DNA from: CAYSYY01 sp964576115 [NCBI: uncultured Gemmatimonadota bacterium]
GTDB taxonomy: Bacteria; Blakebacterota; Blakebacteria; Blakebacterales
Assembly (NCBI GenBank): GCA_964576115.1
Contig: CAZNUA010000006.1
Location: 1 to 62,882 of the forward strand
DNA: 62,882 bases
Direction: 5' to 3'
A program made the translations under genes and the position numbers. Positions 62,091 through 62,882 of this stretch are shown here, piece by piece. Numbering within the stretch: position 1 is the stretch's first letter; each line of letters begins with the position of its first letter. The notes beneath the pieces were generated by a model. That model saw only the letters and a list, made by a program, of their open reading frames with translations. It searched no databases and was not told the origin of the DNA.

Positions 62091-62882
62091 TCATTCCGGG
62101 AACCGGAATCCGGCCACCGCCGGTTCGATACGATACAGGACGACATTGATGTCCCATGTTTCTGTGTCTTCCTGCAGGGCGATGAAGTGCCCCCGGGAAA
62201 AGGAACCAGGAGCCGGCACCTTCGTGATACCCAGATATTCTCCCTCGGGGCTGAATACCCGGAACAGCCCTTTGTTGGCTCCGGATCTATCCGGATCAAA
62301 GAAGTTGAAAGTATCATATGGTAACGAAGCCCAGAGATACCCGTTCTCATCAACCATCAGTTCATCCCAGAAGGCTTTCGGATCACAGAACACATCGTGA
62401 TCGAGCGCCACCCTGGCCCTGGCCCTCCACCTCTCGGAAGGGGCCTCGTCCGCCATCAACCGAAGAGCAGCCCTGACGGTCCGGCGCTCCTGACGGCTGA
62501 CCGGCTCCGGTGGAATTCCGGCTTCGATGATCTGGACGATGCGACCCGAATAGTCACGAACGGTGATGGTCGATTCGATCCCGGTCGTCGTATAGATCCC
62601 CCGTTCGGGATGGATTGCGACGCTCGGTGAACCATTGAACACACGCCAGATGATGTACCCGCGTTCGGAAACATACGGCCCCTGTACGGGTCCGATCTCG
62701 ACGGTGTTCAGGGTATCCAGTTCGTCGCCGATGATGGTCACCAGCAGCGATTCGTCCCTGTGATTCTCGACAGTCCGCAAGGTCGGAAAAGGGATGAGCA
62801 GGAATCCCCCGTCAGGTCTGGGCCAGGCGTACTGGAATCGTCGCGCGGCATGGAGAGTGATCGTTTCGATCAGGCTGCCGTC
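62091..62882 (-). CDS. Six-bladed beta-propeller protein (N-terminus beyond window)
   Basis: The frame is open from the right edge (first readable residues DGSLIETITLHAARRFQYAW) to the stop at 62091, 263 codons; a TTG at 62780 is not a credible start because the propeller pattern continues upstream of it. Blades are seen in YIIWRVFNGSPSVAIHPERG, DELMVDENGYLWASLPYDTF (about 165-185 of the visible part) and LFRVFSPEGEYLGITKVP, the last shared with the propeller at 6794. The central helical insert (RTVRAALRLMADEAPSERWR) resembles that of the paralogue at 6794. Function unknown. Confidence 0.72.
   Translation of the reverse strand, partial: DGSLIETITLHAARRFQYAWPRPDGGFLLIPFPTLRTVENHRDESLLVTIIGDELDTLNTVEIGPVQGPYVSERGYIIWRVFNGSPSVAIHPERGIYTTTGIESTITVRDYSGRIVQIIEAGIPPEPVSRQERRTVRAALRLMADEAPSERWRARARVALDHDVFCDPKAFWDELMVDENGYLWASLPYDTFNFFDPDRSGANKGLFRVFSPEGEYLGITKVPAPGSFSRGHFIALQEDTETWDINVVLYRIEPAVAGFRFPE

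Overview
ORGANISM. The window is GC-rich bacterial chromosome, almost wall-to-wall coding, with frequent 1-4 nt gene overlaps (ATGA, GTGA, TTGA, TGATG). The mix of a Gram-negative envelope set (TolC-type channel, MsbA-like flippase, GT9 heptosyltransferase-like enzyme), an hrcA-grpE-dnaJ cluster without dnaK, a GWxTD protein and at least seven exported six-bladed beta-propeller proteins suggests an uncultured FCB-group or Gemmatimonadota-like lineage. This is inference; no rRNA is present. I see no tRNA, rRNA, CRISPR array, insertion sequence or phage gene, and no gene-free stretch longer than 300 bases. LAYOUT. (a) 1-10.2 kb: exported and lipoprotein genes: three beta-propellers, an FG-GAP protein with an in-frame TGA, a GWxTD/TPR lipoprotein, a DUF2807 lipoprotein and an alpha/beta hydrolase. 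(b) 10.2-39.7 kb, all on the minus strand: a long housekeeping block. Read 5' to 3' it runs holA-tatC, polyprenyl synthase, MsbA-like ABC protein, GT9, GT4, then GT2-meaB-mutase large-mutase small-rel-pgeF-uppP-NSS transporter-metS, then (after a promoter and a CIRCE operator) hrcA-grpE-dnaJ-prmA-rsmE, then yqeY-mutS2-dnaG-rpoD and tolC-hydrolase. It combines LPS and lipid-carrier synthesis, B12-dependent propionate metabolism, the stringent response, heat shock, ribosome modification and replication/transcription initiation. (c) 39.8-41.9 kb, plus strand: a membrane glycosyltransferase overlapping a YbhN/AglD-type membrane protein. (d) 41.9-55.7 kb: accessory metabolism: nitrilase-like protein divergent from a glutamine synthetase homologue, a CocE-type hydrolase coupled to a frameshifted propeller, a transketolase-like enzyme, a lipoprotein esterase, a CGGC protein, an MBL-fold lipoprotein and a 1018-residue glycoside hydrolase. 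(e) 55.9-62.9 kb: two toxin-antitoxin modules (HicAB and BrnTA) bracketing a coupled pair (TPR/thioredoxin-like protein and beta-propeller) plus another propeller; a last propeller runs off the right edge. HOW THE GENES WORK TOGETHER. The core block is typical vertically inherited machinery. The accessory parts are dominated by secreted propellers, three of which are translationally coupled to a large exported partner (GWxTD protein, CocE hydrolase, TPR/CPPC protein). That recurring architecture, together with a possible selenocysteine codon in the FG-GAP gene, is the least explained part of the window.
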